A DNA stretch of 64,000 nt from Hypsibius dujardini (GCA_001579985.1 LRSR01005660.1:53969-117968); one strand, 5' to 3'. Counted from the first letter of the stretch, positions 1 to 11,945 are shown. Numbers and translations are program-made. Notes: generated by a model from the sequence alone, not told the origin.

Positions 1-3000
1 GGCACAAAAACAATTCCGTGTAAGGGTCCACTTCGTCCGGCTGGAAGGGAAAGCCGCTTCATTGTCAATCCACTTTTGGTGATACTGTTCACGATGACAC
101 TGCAACAGAACACAGATTGAGCACAGACAATTCCATGATTCGCTAGCAACATTTAGTTACTTTGAAGTGAATGTCCAGTAAACACGTTCTTCCGACAATG
201 AGATGCCACCCGAGTATTCTCCCACACTTCTTTGAGCCGAGACAGTTCGTTTGTCTCCTCCATTCAACGAAATGCATTCGATATTTCTAGTATCTGCGGA
301 AAATGATCGAAACAATAATTAGCAGATATTTTGCTCCGTTACGTTTGAATAAACAACATTATAGCGGATTATATGTTGCTTTTACTCTGACAAAGAGTTT
401 GGAAGTGTCACCGTCATTTATGACGGCCGGACATTTCATCAGTCGGTTGTTGTCAAATACATCGACGGATCCGGACATAAAGGTGTCCAAAGAGACGGGT
501 AAGTGCAGAACAAACCAACGGACCTTCGACTATAAATGAGTTTGTGTTTTGACAACCACGTCAGCTTACCCCAGTCTGCCCAGTAAAGATCGTTTGCTTC
601 GTAATCCAAAGCCAGTGAACGGGCGTCGACTCCAGTGACCAAGACTTGACGATTACTTCCATCCATGAAGGCAGTTTCGATTTTTCCTCCATAATGTGAC
701 CAGTAGATTGAACTGCAAATGTATAAAAGTGATTGGGATGGCGGCAATAAATTCTTTATTGGTAAACTCTTCTTCGGACAGGACAGCAATAAATTCACAG
801 CAAACTTAGTTTCTGTTCCTGTGGATTACAATAACGAGATGATCGAGAGGTGGTTCCCAAACTACAATGTTGTTTTTTCATTATCTCTGTATTCACTTGA
901 TGGGGAAAAGAGCAGTTAATTTCATATTGTGATGTATGAAGTTGAAATCATGTAAATGCCCCAAAATTTGTTAGCCTTTTAAAAGCTTAATAAAGCTTGC
1001 CCCCTCGCCCGGCGGAGGGGGGGAGCGAACAATTTTTTCGAGTCTCCCTCCGGCAGGCTTGCTTTCTGCCCCGGCCGATCTTAATCTGCTTTTAGGTCTT
1101 TCTTTTGTTTCAGATGGTACCAAAAAAATTTCTTGTCACATGAGGTGATTGGTTGGAAAATAATTTTGACGCGGCTGGTTTTCCAGGTGTTGCATTTTGA
1201 CGTTGCGTTTTCACAATGCCTCGTAAACTATTTTTGGAAGTGTGTCACTCCATTTTGACCTTGCACACTCTTAAATATTCGGCCAACAAAGTCATAAAAA
1301 AATGCAGCGGAAGAAGCCGGCCGACCCAAACCACCATCAAAAGCCATGAACTCTGGCAAGGCAAAAGTTAGGACTGCAACCTTCCTCAAAAAAGTCAAGA
1401 AGGCCACGACTGGACCCAACCCGCTGACTCATTCTCATATCGCACTTGAGCTGGGAGTATCGCAGACTACTATTCAGCGCGTCATCAACGAGGAATTGGA
1501 GGGGAAGGTACGAAAAAAGTACAGGGTGCACGGGTTGTCGGATGCGATGATTCAATAACGCCTCGCACGAGGTTTACGCTTCCTGAACTGGATCAGCGGT
1601 CGAAAATGGGAAATTATTTTAACCATTGATAAAGCCTGGGTGTACCTCACTAATTGCAAAGGACAGCGGAGGATTTACTACGAATTTCGGGAAGAACGCA
1701 CAGAAAAAATTTGGACCACGTTTTAGAAGAAATCTCATCCTAAAGGCGTGACGTTCGTTGCGGAAGTCTGCAATCGCGGGAAAACCAGGATTTGTTTCAT
1801 TGAACCAGGTGCAAAAATACATTCTAAGTACTACATCAAAAAATTCCTCACGCCAATGTTTCGGGATGACGTGCCTCGTTTGTTCCCTGGGAAGCTTTTG
1901 AGGAAAGCCGTCGTCGACCATGACTCCGCCCCATCCCACGCGTTGAAACCGAAACCGGATTGGTTTCGTTTGGCCGCAATTCGGTTCATTCCGAAAGAGG
2001 ATTGGATGGGCAACAGCCCTGATATGGCTCCGATAGATTTTTGTGTGAGCGAATTTTTAAATCGGAATTGTTTAACAAGGCACCGACTACTGTCATGGGC
2101 TTGAAACGTGTTATGTATTCAGTGTAATCCACGCTTGAACAGCGCAAAATTCACAGAGCTCCCAAATCTAGGCCCGGTTGCGTCGAAGTGATGGTCGAGA
2201 AGGGCGGTCATCATATTGAACACATTTTGAGTGGACATTAGAAGTTTTAGTATTTATTTTGGAATTAATAAAAATCGGCCACAAACAAATGGATCGGCCT
2301 CTGCACAAGGGAACTTCAACTTATTAAGATGGAATTACGATTTCTTCGAGATCCAGATTTTAAGTGAATACCGGTCGAGATTGAATATGATTGACAACTA
2401 TTCCTAGACGCATAAACTGTCTCTTGCGTCGGGAGAATACTGTACTGACGCACTATAAATCGCAATCCTTGACTACAAAAGCAATCAGTGCATGACAACT
2501 GCTAATACCATGAACAAGATATTTTGGTGAACTCTCAGGAAACTAAATGAAAGTTTTACTGCATTATTATCATACAACTTAAAAAATGGTTGCTTAGTTG
2601 ATGGTTGATCGCTTCATCAACTTACCCGCGGGAAGGATGCACGGCAAGGGCTGAGATTCCAAAGATTATATTCTGTGAAATGATAGTTTTGTTTCCATCC
2701 TCCAGGTGATTTATTTTTGCTACAAGAATGGCCCAGCCTTGAACCCAAAACAGATTTCCGGACACGAAGTCCACGGCCAATCCGCCATATATTCCAGCTA
2801 GAAATGAGAATCGATGCCATATTCAGCATCGCTCTCCAGAAATTACCATTAATGACGGTATTTCGCAAAACTTTGTTTACCTTCTGAAACGACCGGATGA
2901 TTGTCTGAGCCATCATATCGAGAACGTCTAATTTCCGTTTGCCTATTTGTCCAGTAGAGATGATGGTTAACACAGTCCACTGAAACGTCACGATTATCTT

Positions 3001-3126
3001 CTCCAGAAATATTTGTAAGCTGTTTAATGTCGTCACGACCATCCACAGATAATTTCCAAAGGGATGGACCTTGCGCGAAAACAAGAAATCCTCCTGTTTT
3101 GTGTGGTTCTGTTGTAGTCCGTCGCT
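1..3126 (-). CDS. YWTD propeller-EGF protein, copy 1 (3' end cut by window)
   Basis: Minus-strand exons, in reading order: 2881-3126, 2626-2797, 570-712, 161-293, 1-99 (cut by the window edge). Each border has AG/GT and the phases agree. The translation gives six YWTD-type strands: FLVFAQG, HHLYWTN, GNLFWVQ, SIYWSHY, NDLYWAD and ERVYWTF. That is the complete six-bladed propeller of the LDL-receptor/LRP family. The EGF exon seen in the other copies would lie left of base 1. The donor of the fourth exon reads GTAACT, so naive translation meets an apparent TAA there. A decayed mariner sits in the second-to-third exon intron. I found no in-frame ATG upstream of the first exon. A 5' exon ending at about 3217 before a GTGAGT donor is likely, but its start codon is not seen. 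Extracellular ligand binding is the family role. Confidence 0.75.
1200..2295 (+). mobile_element. Decayed mariner-family transposon
   Basis: The plus strand holds pieces of a mariner-type transposase starting at the ATG at 1216. A helix-turn-helix region lies near 1346-1555. The first catalytic Asp is in TIDKAWVYL, the second in VVDHDSAPSH and the third region reads NSPDMAPIDF. Frameshifts and stops, including in-frame TAA and TAG, show that it is dead. It lies in the intron between the second and third coding exons of YWTD copy 1. The paralogue at 37740-37870 has host sequence here instead, so insertion (with some deletion of target) followed the duplication or was lost from the other copy. 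Confidence 0.8.
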
Positions 3127-4433
3127 CTGAAAAGAGGCAGCCAAAATAAACACTGCGGGCGAGGAACAATCTTTCTGCAGCATACTTCTTTTGGATAAAA
3201 CATTGGTTGTACTCACCAATATAATATTATAGTCTGTGACTTCTCATCAAGTTAGAATAAACGTTTGCGTCAAGTTGTGGGTGTGTATAAAAGGTTTGAG
3301 ATGGGAGATGGAGGATGTAAGATAGGGGATGGGAGATGGGAGATGGGGATGGGAGATAGGTGAAAAATGGGGGATGTCAGTTATCAGGATGGGGATCGAC
3401 AATTTGAGTTATGAGAATGAGGCATGCGAGATTTTAAAAATGAAAGTTGTGAGATTTGAGCACAAAATATTTAAAAGGTTTCCGTCCGATCGAGCCGTGA
3501 GTGGTCAGTTTGATGTACATATACTGTACGCTGCCATTCGTCCACGCGAACTTTATAAGTATTATATTGTATAATGAACTTTACATCATATATGATGCTT
3601 AAAGAAGTTTTCATGTATACCGCCATCGTGAAGTGGTTTCGATAGATAACTGCTGTACAATGTACTCAACTTATACCGCGTCAGTGATATCCACAAAGAA
3701 AAGATCCGTTTAACTACAGTACTGAAACGTTTCAACAAATTTCTTTCTAAATCCGTTTTCACCCACCCAAATGAAATAGTGGTGACCTAACGTGAGCCTT
3801 AAAAACATCATATCTCGAATCAAGTGTCACACGGAATGGAATCAATACAAACTGGGCGGACATTTCCCCTCTCACATCAAAAGAAAGAAGCAGGTAACGA
3901 CGGGGCCGTCAAACAAGACTGATATCCCTCCCCCCGGAATACAGTCACCAGACCGATCACTTCCGCGTATTTCTGTTACTCATCAGCGTGTCGTAAATTT
4001 TGTACGGCAAAACAAAAAAATCACTCACTGTAGGCGACTGAAAGCTGTAATAACCCTAGGCAATTCCTATTTTCTCACAACTTTACCATAGATATAAATA
4101 CTTTTTTATATGAACCAGTTCATTTGCACGCTGTTACAATACAGAACAACAATTTTGATACCAATTATCGTATCCAAGACAATTTTTTACCACAACACTA
4201 CTTCCGATACTTGCAGTAACAGATCCACTACAACGGACGGAATCAGAACCGAGATAGCATTTATAATTTTTTTTGCCTTCGCGAATTTTTAAATTTTCAA
4301 ATTTGGCAATGTTTTTTGGCACTGACTGAAGAGCGCTGTGAAGTTATCAATGTGAAGTTTGTGAAGTTCATAAAACTAAATGAATTCTGAATTTAGTTTA
4401 CCCAACAATTTCATCTTATATTTAATCCTCCCG
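3127..4433. other. Upstream region of YWTD copy 1 with GATGGG-rich repeat
   Basis: No convincing coding sequence. A GATGGGA-rich stretch lies at 3296-3370, preceded on the plus strand by TATAAAAG at 3286-3293. Both are conserved upstream of the YWTD copies at 18170 and 38970. On the minus strand a GTGAGT donor at 3211-3216 may end a 5' exon. Short open frames at 3329, 3792 and 4110 are not conserved as proteins. Confidence 0.4.
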
Positions 4434-4473
4434 GCCTCAATGGATAGCTAAGCACAGCCCCGTGCCACACATA

Positions 4474-5421
4474 CCGGGTGCGGGGTTCATTTTGGCACAA
4501 ACTTTGCCTTCTTTTTTCATTCACAAAATTTCGTCAAAAAATTACTGAAAAATTGCAGAAAGTAGAGAAATAGGTCTTCTACCGGGAACAAAAAAGAGTT
4601 TACTCAATATGAAAGACTCTGGCCTTCTCCATCTTGCGAACTCGAGATATCCAGAAATTAATGCTGTCCTGAATCACTTGCTGGAAAATCGTCTCTTATT
4701 TGTCCTTCAATATCTTAGCCAATCGGGCGAAGCTGGAAATAAGTTTGTGTTGGGTGACACGCTCCTTTAGTAGGCTCCACACACAATAAATGAGAAGATA
4801 GAGATTGGGGCTGTTGGGCGGGATATTGGCGTTCCGAATGAAGCAGGGCAGTTTTTTCTCCAAAAAGGCCTGCACAGTTCCTGCCGCGTGGCACGGTACT
4901 TTGTCTTAATACAAAATCGCCGAATTCGCTTCCAGACCGTAGGGAAGGTTCTCCAGCATCGGTTTGAGTCAACTTGTTTTGTAGATATGCTGATTGAAGC
5001 TCAAACCAGATTTCAAAACAACGAGGAGAGATCGACCGGAAAAAGAACCGGCGGCAAAGACGATCACGCACAAAGCAGACTTGAGAAATTGCTTGTGAAA
5101 CGGTTTTTTGTCTTCGGCAGCGCCTTTTTGGCATCTCCCAAGGCAAAACAATAAATACTACGTTTTGAGACCTTCTCCTATAACACAACTACAATCTGAG
5201 GCACCGAAAAACCTCGGGATAAGCGGGACACAATGAGATTTCGGATCTCCTCACAAATCATTTTCACATTCTTTTAATTGTAAACAAATGAAATTTCCTT
5301 TTTGTGTGAGTGAGAAAGGGGGCTTTTGTTTCTCAATTGAGTGCTTAATCACTAAAATTGGCCAGCGCGCGCGTGCGCTTGCCAACTTTTAATTTTGTGC
5401 CAAAATGAATCCCGCACGGAG
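4474..5421 (-). mobile_element. Decayed mariner transposon nested in the MITE
   Basis: Ends are inverted repeats built around ttcattttggcacaaa, flanked by TA at 4472-4473 and 5422-5423. The minus strand carries broken mariner transposase C-terminal sequence, including NSPNLYLLIYCVWSLLKERV, which matches the third-Asp region of mariner/Tc1 enzymes with the Asp lost. Several frames are needed, so it is inactive. The duplicated block at 40200 has an empty site here. A fragment of the same element's right end recurs at 13615-13755. Confidence 0.75.
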
Positions 5422-5462
5422 TATACATACGCACAGTTTAAAATTGAGGCACACATACTCTT

Positions 5463-6135
5463 TAGTCTTGTTTTAATATATTTAATTTTATATTTAAAAT
5501 GCCGAAAATCGACCTTTTTATTTGAAATAAAATATATTTATATTTTATTTAAAAGAGATGACTCGCATTAATTTTATTTATATTTTATTTGGAACAACAT
5601 TTTTCCTCAACAACAATTTAAAGTTTTTTATCCACAGCAAGCCGTCATTTAAATAAACATTTTATTTGAATTTAATGTAGATCTTTTGACCAAAAACCAC
5701 GAAAAGCAACTACCTTGTTCCAAATTAATAGGGCGGTTGGCGTATATAATGGCCTATTAGGCATATTTAATTGCAACTTTTCATCCTGGACAAAATTAAC
5801 GGGAGCTAGTCTAAGCTATGGAATGAGTAGAGCTACAGACTAGTCAGGCTGGAGCGAAAGCGACATCAATGTTTCTTTCGCTGTGAAATTTTCCGCTTCT
5901 GCTGAATAAAAAGTCATGAGCCAAGACGCAGAGTGTAGACTATTGGTGTCATAAAATATTTAAATTCGGCGTTTCATTTAAATAAAATTTCGACTTTTGT
6001 TAAAATAATATTTTTATTTAAAAGAAGCTATTTTCTTTTAAATAATTTTAAAGTATATTTTATTTAATCTCAGCGATAAAATAAAATTCATTTTATATTT
6101 TATTTAAATGAAAAACTCTTATTTAAACAAAACTA
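5463..6135. mobile_element. hAT-like AT-rich MITE
   Basis: It starts TAGTCTTGTTTTAA and ends with the inverted form, AAACAAAACTA. The flanks atactctt and agactctc look like a decayed 8-base target duplication. The interior is rich in TTTAAAT and non-coding. Family members lie at 40260-40932 and 26673-27317; the latter has a perfect 8-base duplication. This copy was present before the 10-kb duplication. Confidence 0.65.
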
Positions 6136-6339
6136 AGACTCTCGCACATGCTCACACGCTCACGCACACGCTCAGACATGCTCAAAAATGTTTAAATTAC
6201 CACACAGTGCATACACACATGAAACCAGGTTTATTATTTAAAAGCAGGCACGGGCGGAAGGCACCCTCGTAGGGCATTAAACTGTCCCTTGAGGTCGGGA
6301 GGATACGGTACGTTTGACCTTTTTACGGACGGTTTTACG

Positions 6340-6410
6340 GACGTAACACAGACACAGACACGGAGCCAGACACAGACACAGAGTCAGACATAGACGCAGA
6401 CAAGGGCACA
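6340..6410 (+). repeat. CACAGA-type simple repeat
   Basis: Short (ACACAGAC)n-like tract just outside the MITE end. It is also present at 41138-41205 in the duplicated block and at 60010-60065. It gives rise to spurious Ser/Val-rich open frames on the minus strand. Confidence 0.7.
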
Positions 6411-6620
6411 CTTTTGACTTTCAAAATGTGTCAAGGACATATTTTTTTCCTTAACAATGTACAAATGGATATCGGTCCACATATACGCCTAAAAACTTTC
6501 ATTAGGGTTTAGGGAGCTTATTTTGCACCATGAAAAAACCCTTAAATTTTTTGAAAAAATGTTTTGAAGTACCGAGCCGTTGAAAATGAGAACCTCACAC
6601 CACCAAACGTTTTACAAAGA

Positions 6621-7541
6621 TCAAAAACAATAGGTCAAATTTTTTATTGAATATCGAATAACGCGTTTTCTACCCCTTTTTGCCCTGCCGCCAGGGGTCC
6701 GGTTTTGAGCTCCAAGGAACCAATTTGAGCCACTGGTTTTGTTAAAGTGTGTTTAACCTACACCAGAACAGTACCTGTTTCGCTTTGCTGACATCCCTCG
6801 CAATAACACATCCTGGCACTCTTATATGCTCCACACTTTCCGCCGCTTAGTTTATCATCGTTGCACGACTGGACACAAGCTTCATCGTCTCCGTCACACT
6901 GCCCGAAATAGCTCTTGCTGAAACATAGCTCTTTGCCCTGGCTTGGCCTCACAGGAGCAGGGGTCCGGTTTGGAGCTGTATGGACCCAATTTGAGTCACT
7001 GGTTAAGTTAAACTGGGTATATACTACCTCCCCCCAACAGTACCTGTTATGCCTTGATGACATCCTTCGCAAAAACACACCCTGACACTCCCAAATGCTC
7101 CACACTTTCCGCCGCTTAGTTTATCATCGTTGCACGACTGGACACAAGCTTCATCGTCTCCGTCACACTGCCCGAAATAGCTCTTGCTGAAACATAGCTT
7201 TTCTTTGTCCTGGCTTGGCCTCACAGGAGCAGGGGTCCGGTTTTGAGCTGTAAGGACCCAATTTGAGTCACTGGTTATGTTAAAGTGAGTTTAAACTTTA
7301 ACCCAACAGTACCTGTTTCTCCTTGATGACATCCTTCGCAGTAACACACTCTGACATTCCTAAACGCTCCACACTTTCCACCGCATAGTTTATCATCGTT
7401 GCACGATTCGACACAAGCTTCATCGTCTCCGTCACACTGCCCGATGTAGCTCTGGCTGATGGATATCTTTTTTTCGCCTTGGCTTGGGCTCATAAGAGCA
7501 CAAAATAAAATGAGGCTGATGCATACCTGCACTTTCAACAT
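6621..7541 (-). CDS. Secreted three-domain plant-type defensin-like protein, copy 1
   Basis: Four exons on the minus strand: 7313-7541, 7044-7247, 6775-6975 and 6621-6709. All junctions are phase 1 and give 240 residues ending in TGA. A signal peptide (MLKVQVCISLILFCALMSPS) leads into three CS-alpha-beta domains, each with CxxxC, GGKC and CxC spacing. Proline-rich linkers (NRTPAPVRPSQ) join them. The last exon adds a basic tail containing GGRAKRGRKR. Domains 2 and 3 have the eight-cysteine layout of plant defensins: an extra Cys near the start (LCFSKSY) and one at the end (CEGC). Domain 1 lacks the first and has instead a Cys before GGKC. Defensins of this fold usually disrupt microbial membranes; that role is inferred here. 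The gene lies upstream of YWTD copy 1. Confidence 0.75.
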
Positions 7542-9041
7542 TCCTATACAACTGGAGTGAGTTATACGTCGCCAGATCTGACGACACTGGTATGTTATTA
7601 GGAAAATTTGAAGAACGATTGGATTTTGGATAATTGCGAATGTTTTCTACAACCGATTTAGCAATAGTGAGTGTCGGATTTTGCACACTTGATCTTCGCA
7701 GTGGTTTGTTGCAATCTACGAATGCTTTCGACCTGCAGGCGTATTTACTTGTTTTGTCAGCAGTATTCCGCCAAAGGCTTTGCTTGGCGTCATAATTGCT
7801 GTTGTGAATAATAAAATTATTAATGCTTTTAATGCTTGTCTAGAAAAACTCGTTTCGTGAGTGTTTTACGCCTTATTAATGAAATCCTCACAGTCTTTGC
7901 CTCTACCAATGCGATGCATTAGGCAAACTAATAAAAACGTAGTTAAGTATAATGACACCCAACCAAAGTTATCCCATTTTAAAATTTAGGCTCTCATTCA
8001 TTCCCATTCCATCGTCCGGCGGATCTCACCCATTCCCATCTCATTTTTCAAACAATTCCTTATTCCTCTTCTATAAATCAAATTTCCCATTTCTCATCCC
8101 ACATAAAAATGTCCGTGTTTGGTAAATTTCCATGTGACTCTTCGCCTTACACACTGAATAGAATGTCAGTTGACTTTGGTTTTATATGGAGATATAACTT
8201 TCCGCCAATTTAGCAATCAAGGACCGATTTTTCCACCTAAAATCATAGTTCAATTTGTTATTTTTTTATGAAAAACTCACTTTATAAGATACATTTAACT
8301 GTTTTCTATTCCCGTCAATTTCTAAGCTAGTGTCATCCCGATATCTCGATAGAAAAAGAATGAAAAAATAGGAAAAAAATATCACCAATAAGAGTCCGAT
8401 GAAAAAATACGACAAATCTGCACCCAACAACAGGTGGCGCACTCTCGTTCACCTCTTAAATATCGAAATCGTTATCTTGAACAGAAATCCAACGCCCGAA
8501 CACAATCAAAAGATGAAGAGATATTTTTGGATAGGCCGATGTTTGGGTTTAAGTTTGAAATATTTGCGTTTTGCCTCTGTGTCCACTACCCCTTGGCCCT
8601 ATCGTGAGGGTTCCTGGTTTCGACTTGCAAGGGCCCTGAATGAGCTCCTAGCCCATTTTTGCGAGTGGTCTTATTATCGGCTGAGTAGAGATCTTCGAAA
8701 GGACGGACGTCAGTTGCAATCTTCCGGAGGCGGAATATGAATGATGCCGGTGTTGACTGTCGATACTAAGGTGTACGTACTATACCATACTGGCAGACGT
8801 GTCATGACACGAAGCTGGATCTATGGGTATGACTAACGTCACTGCTGCATAGGCTTCATTCATGATTCCGCTCTTTTTACGTTTGACCTACAAGAAGAAC
8901 CATCATGTAATCAATTTGATACTCTGCTACTAACTACAATTAGTAGTATCAGACCGAGGAGCGAAGCGACGAGGTCCTCTAAGTTGCAGTGCTGTGGTTG
9001 GAATTCGAGAATGTCTGTCTGTCTGTTTGTGTCTGTTACTG
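7542..9041. other. Upstream region of defensin copy 1; no supported gene
   Basis: On the minus strand, 7735-7850 resembles the signal-peptide exon of the single-domain defensin at 21000-21065, with an acceptor tttttctag at its start. It may be a relic or alternative first exon. A CCCATTCCCAT-rich tract lies at 7990-8110. An open frame at 8399-8740 is also open in the duplicate at 43176, but I recognise nothing in it. CTGT repeats occur at 9012-9035. Confidence 0.35.
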
Positions 9042-9602
9042 TTATGGGCGGGGTAATTTAAACTGCGCCCTCTTCCAGACAACCGTCACGATTGTCTCAC
9101 CGTGTGGGTCGACGAAGAAGTACGCCAACTGGTCAAATGTCTCACGTAGCGCAGCGATGTAATCGTTGACTGCGTCGAAGTCGAGGAGGAGACGATTGTC
9201 AGGCTTGGTGATGTTGCCATGGGACAAGTCCAACACGGGTAGCTTGTTTGCCTTGATCGGTTTCGGCTTTTTCTTGCCGATGTCTGAGTGATCGGTGGAT
9301 ATCTAGAGGGCGGCTACGATGTCGACTGGGAGGTCGAGTACTTCGTGTCTGCGTGCGGAGACAATCGGCTTGAGGTATATCAGACAGTCCCAGTCGTCGC
9401 TGGCTGGCGGCCTGGAATGAAGCAGGCACCGAGGTGAAAATAAAAGACAGGGTAAAGTAGACAGCAAACAAACAGACAATATACAATATATACAATATAC
9501 AGACAATCGAAGTTCCAGATCCGGACAAAAAGACGCCCGGAAAAACAAACAGACAAACTAATAGGCAGGCAGACAACCAGACAACCAGACAGAAAGAGAC
9601 AA

Positions 9603-9663
<61 letters not shown>

Positions 9664-10183
9664 GGCAGACAAACCAAAAGACAGAGAAACAGCCAGGTAG
9701 ATACACATGCAGATACGCATGCAGGCATGCAGAAAGACAAAATGATCGACTGATACACAAACAAGCAGACAAACAGACAGACAGGCTGAATAATAGACAG
9801 GTAAACAAAGAGATAGGCAGACAGTTGTACCTGAATATCGTTTCTGAATCGAAAGTTCTCCCAGACAGTCTGGCAGTTTCCGCTGTATTCAACGACACTT
9901 TGGCCAACAGACAAGGCCGCTTCAGGATGACCGATAATGGCCCACTCCGAGTCCAGTGCGACGCTGCGTCGAAATGCGTGATGATAGACATCAGCGAGAA
10001 GGCTTTTCGTTTCTCCGTGAAGTCTGCCTTGGAGGCGGCAATGTCTGCGTGAGTCATGTCATTTTTGAAGTTCACGATGACGGGAGTCTTGTGCCAGTCG
10101 TTGGTGGCCATGAGCGATAAGAATCGGAGGAAGGCAACGTCCGGCACGGCTGGTGTCTCGAACGGCTGTGGTCGAACTCAAAT
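9042..10183 (-). pseudogene. NOL6: 3' fragment of NOL6 (nucleolar protein 6 / Nrap), copy 1
   Basis: Two exons on the minus strand, 9831-10183 and 9042-9411, join in phase. They encode the C-terminal Nrap domains: VAFLRFLSLMATNDWHKTP, then IFRPP-DDWDCLIYLKP, then YIAALRETFDQLAYFFVDPH and TIVTVVWKRAQF, ending in TAA. NOL6 acts in small-subunit rRNA processing in the nucleolus. I see no upstream NOL6 exons as far as 14 kb, so this looks like a captured tail. There is a TGA near the exon start (10178-10180; TGC in the duplicate) and an in-frame TAG at 9303-9305 present in both copies. The intron (9412-9830) holds a CAGA repeat. Confidence 0.75.
9560..9835 (+). repeat. (CAGA)n microsatellite
   Basis: Runs of CAGA/CAGG with an uninterrupted core at 9605-9665, inside the NOL6-fragment intron. 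Its minus-strand reading yields long Leu-Ser-Val-Cys open frames that are artefacts. The duplicate at 43862-44105 has a shorter core. Confidence 0.9.
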
Positions 10184-11700
10184 CTAGAATAAAAAAGCAT
10201 CAGTAAACAAAATAAGAGAAACATACATTCAGGGAGATAGCGATGTATACGAGAAGAGACAGAAAACAAGCGGACAGACCGACATTCATGTATGTAAACA
10301 GATAAATTCACATTAGAACAGACAAACAGACAGAAAATCAGAAAGACATAAGCTTAAGGTAGACGCAGTCAATCGATGGGACTTTATTATTAGGAATCGT
10401 GGAGTATTTTCCAGCTTCAGCCAACCACCGAGAACAACTTTCCTAGAGAAAGGCAGCTCCCCCAGATAAACCACCTGAAACCAACAAGCGTTAAATGATC
10501 TCACCCACTGATTTCATATTTTATTGGAACAGAAAAGGTTATTTGAAGGAAAGTTTAAATGACTTAAGTTGCTTAACCCTCTGGTAACCAGGTGTTTTGG
10601 GCATACAGATAAAACCGGGTCTAGCAAAACTTTGCTAGATTAGGGAAAGTGCTGTATGATTCCTTGCAAATCTTAACGGAATCGTTTGGAAAATTCCCCA
10701 CAACCATCAAATGTAACCGTTTCAGTGGTGGCGGGAACCGTGGCGCCGCTGACAGAGAATCGAAAAAAAGCCGTCAAATGGGTGACTACACAGTTACGAT
10801 ATGTCAGTTACATGTCACTCGTAATGGTTACAATCAATGGTAGCGAAGTGAATCATTAGGCAGAGTTCTAATCTTTCCCTAATGGTTACTAATCTTTAAC
10901 TCCACTTGTATTCACTCGAATATTGCAATACCAGTTTTACTAGATGCCCTAAGGACCAGTCTCAAGTCCCTTATTTTTTCAATAATGAGAAAAAAACATG
11001 TCGGTACATGGGACTGGATGTTGTTCGGGCGGTCCAAGTGTTAGCAAGGTGGTGCTAAGTAGATTCCTACAACTTTGAAAAGGTTTTTTCAAAATTTGTT
11101 TCTTGAATCTAAATAGATATGTGGTAAAAATATCAAAGCAAAAAACCGCGAACAAAAAAACCCAGAACTCGCGGTGAAAATCGAATGTGACCGTCAAATC
11201 TAGCAAGTGTATGCTGACTGGTTCGCAGAGGGTAAAATATATTTAAAAGACATTTTAAATGGTCAAAGTGGCTTTTCATTTTGAATAACATTTTTTACTT
11301 TATTAAAAGTTATTAAAGTATAAATCGATATTTTATTTAAGATCTTCAACAATGTTGAATTTTATTTCAATAATAGTTTATTTATGATGCATAAAATACG
11401 ACTGTTAATTTTAAATTAAAAATTAACATTTTTTTTCAAACTTAAAATTATTCCTTATTTTAATGGAACACGTCGTTTAAACATAAGTGGATATGAGTAA
11501 TGTTGCTTAAATGTATACAAAGACATTTCAGATGCTTCAAAAAATGGCTCTGCATTTAAATAAACTTGTATTATAATTTGTTTAAACGTACAAAACCACA
11601 ACTCGATACTTTACAGCAATATTAACTAAAACCACTAAAATAATTTTAAAATACTAATTAAATTTAAAATTTTATTTTAAGTGTGAAAAATGTGTTTGAA
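10184..11700. other. Non-coding region, AT-rich from about 11230
   Basis: More CAGA tract near 10310-10345. Open frames at 10313 and 10979 on the minus strand have no recognisable domains. The AT-rich segment at 11307-11570 recurs at 44557-44815, directly joined there to sequence matching 10265, so about 1.04 kb is missing from the duplicate. Confidence 0.5.
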
Positions 11701-11764
11701 TGTTGGTGCACACCTGCAGGCAAGAGATATCAGACAGCTAAGTAACGATGCGACAGAGAAAAGA

Positions 11765-11945
11765 AATCTTGTCTGAATCGAGCTGACAGATAATCAGACA
11801 GACAGACAGACATACAGACATGCGACAAAGAGACAATCAGGCAGGCAGATAGATAAACAGCCAAGCAGACAGGCAGGCACACAGGTAGGCAGGCAGACAG
11901 ATAGGCATACAGACAAACTGACAGACATCCACTTTATTCGTACTC
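11765..11945 (+). repeat. CAGA/GGCA tetranucleotide repeat
   Basis: Imperfect CAGA, GGCA and GATA units. No gene is supported between here and 12985; that stretch is AT-rich with short open frames only. Confidence 0.8.

Larger units (their letters stand above)
4434..6304. mobile_element. MITE with CCTCCCGGCCTCAA-type inverted ends, holding two nested insertions
   Basis: The left end reads aatcctcccggcctcaatgg and the right end, reverse complemented, gtatcctcccgacctcaagg, so the ends are inverted repeats. An un-nested relative is only about 190 bases (18897-19083). This copy is longer because a mariner (4474-5421) and a hAT-like MITE (5463-6135) have jumped into it. The copy at 40171-41102 carries only the hAT-like MITE. 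Confidence 0.7.

Noticed and set aside
4715-5188. 157-residue minus-strand frame as an independent gene
   Set aside because: Mixed-frame reading of a decayed mariner transposase.
8399-8740. Open frame shared with 43176-43565
   Set aside because: Both lie in the duplicated block, so sharing is expected; no domain, no splice context, and the C-termini differ because of a deletion.
9199-10147. Long minus-strand frames rich in Leu-Ser-Val-Cys
   Set aside because: Translations of the CAGA microsatellite inside the NOL6-fragment intron; only the NOL6-like ends are real.
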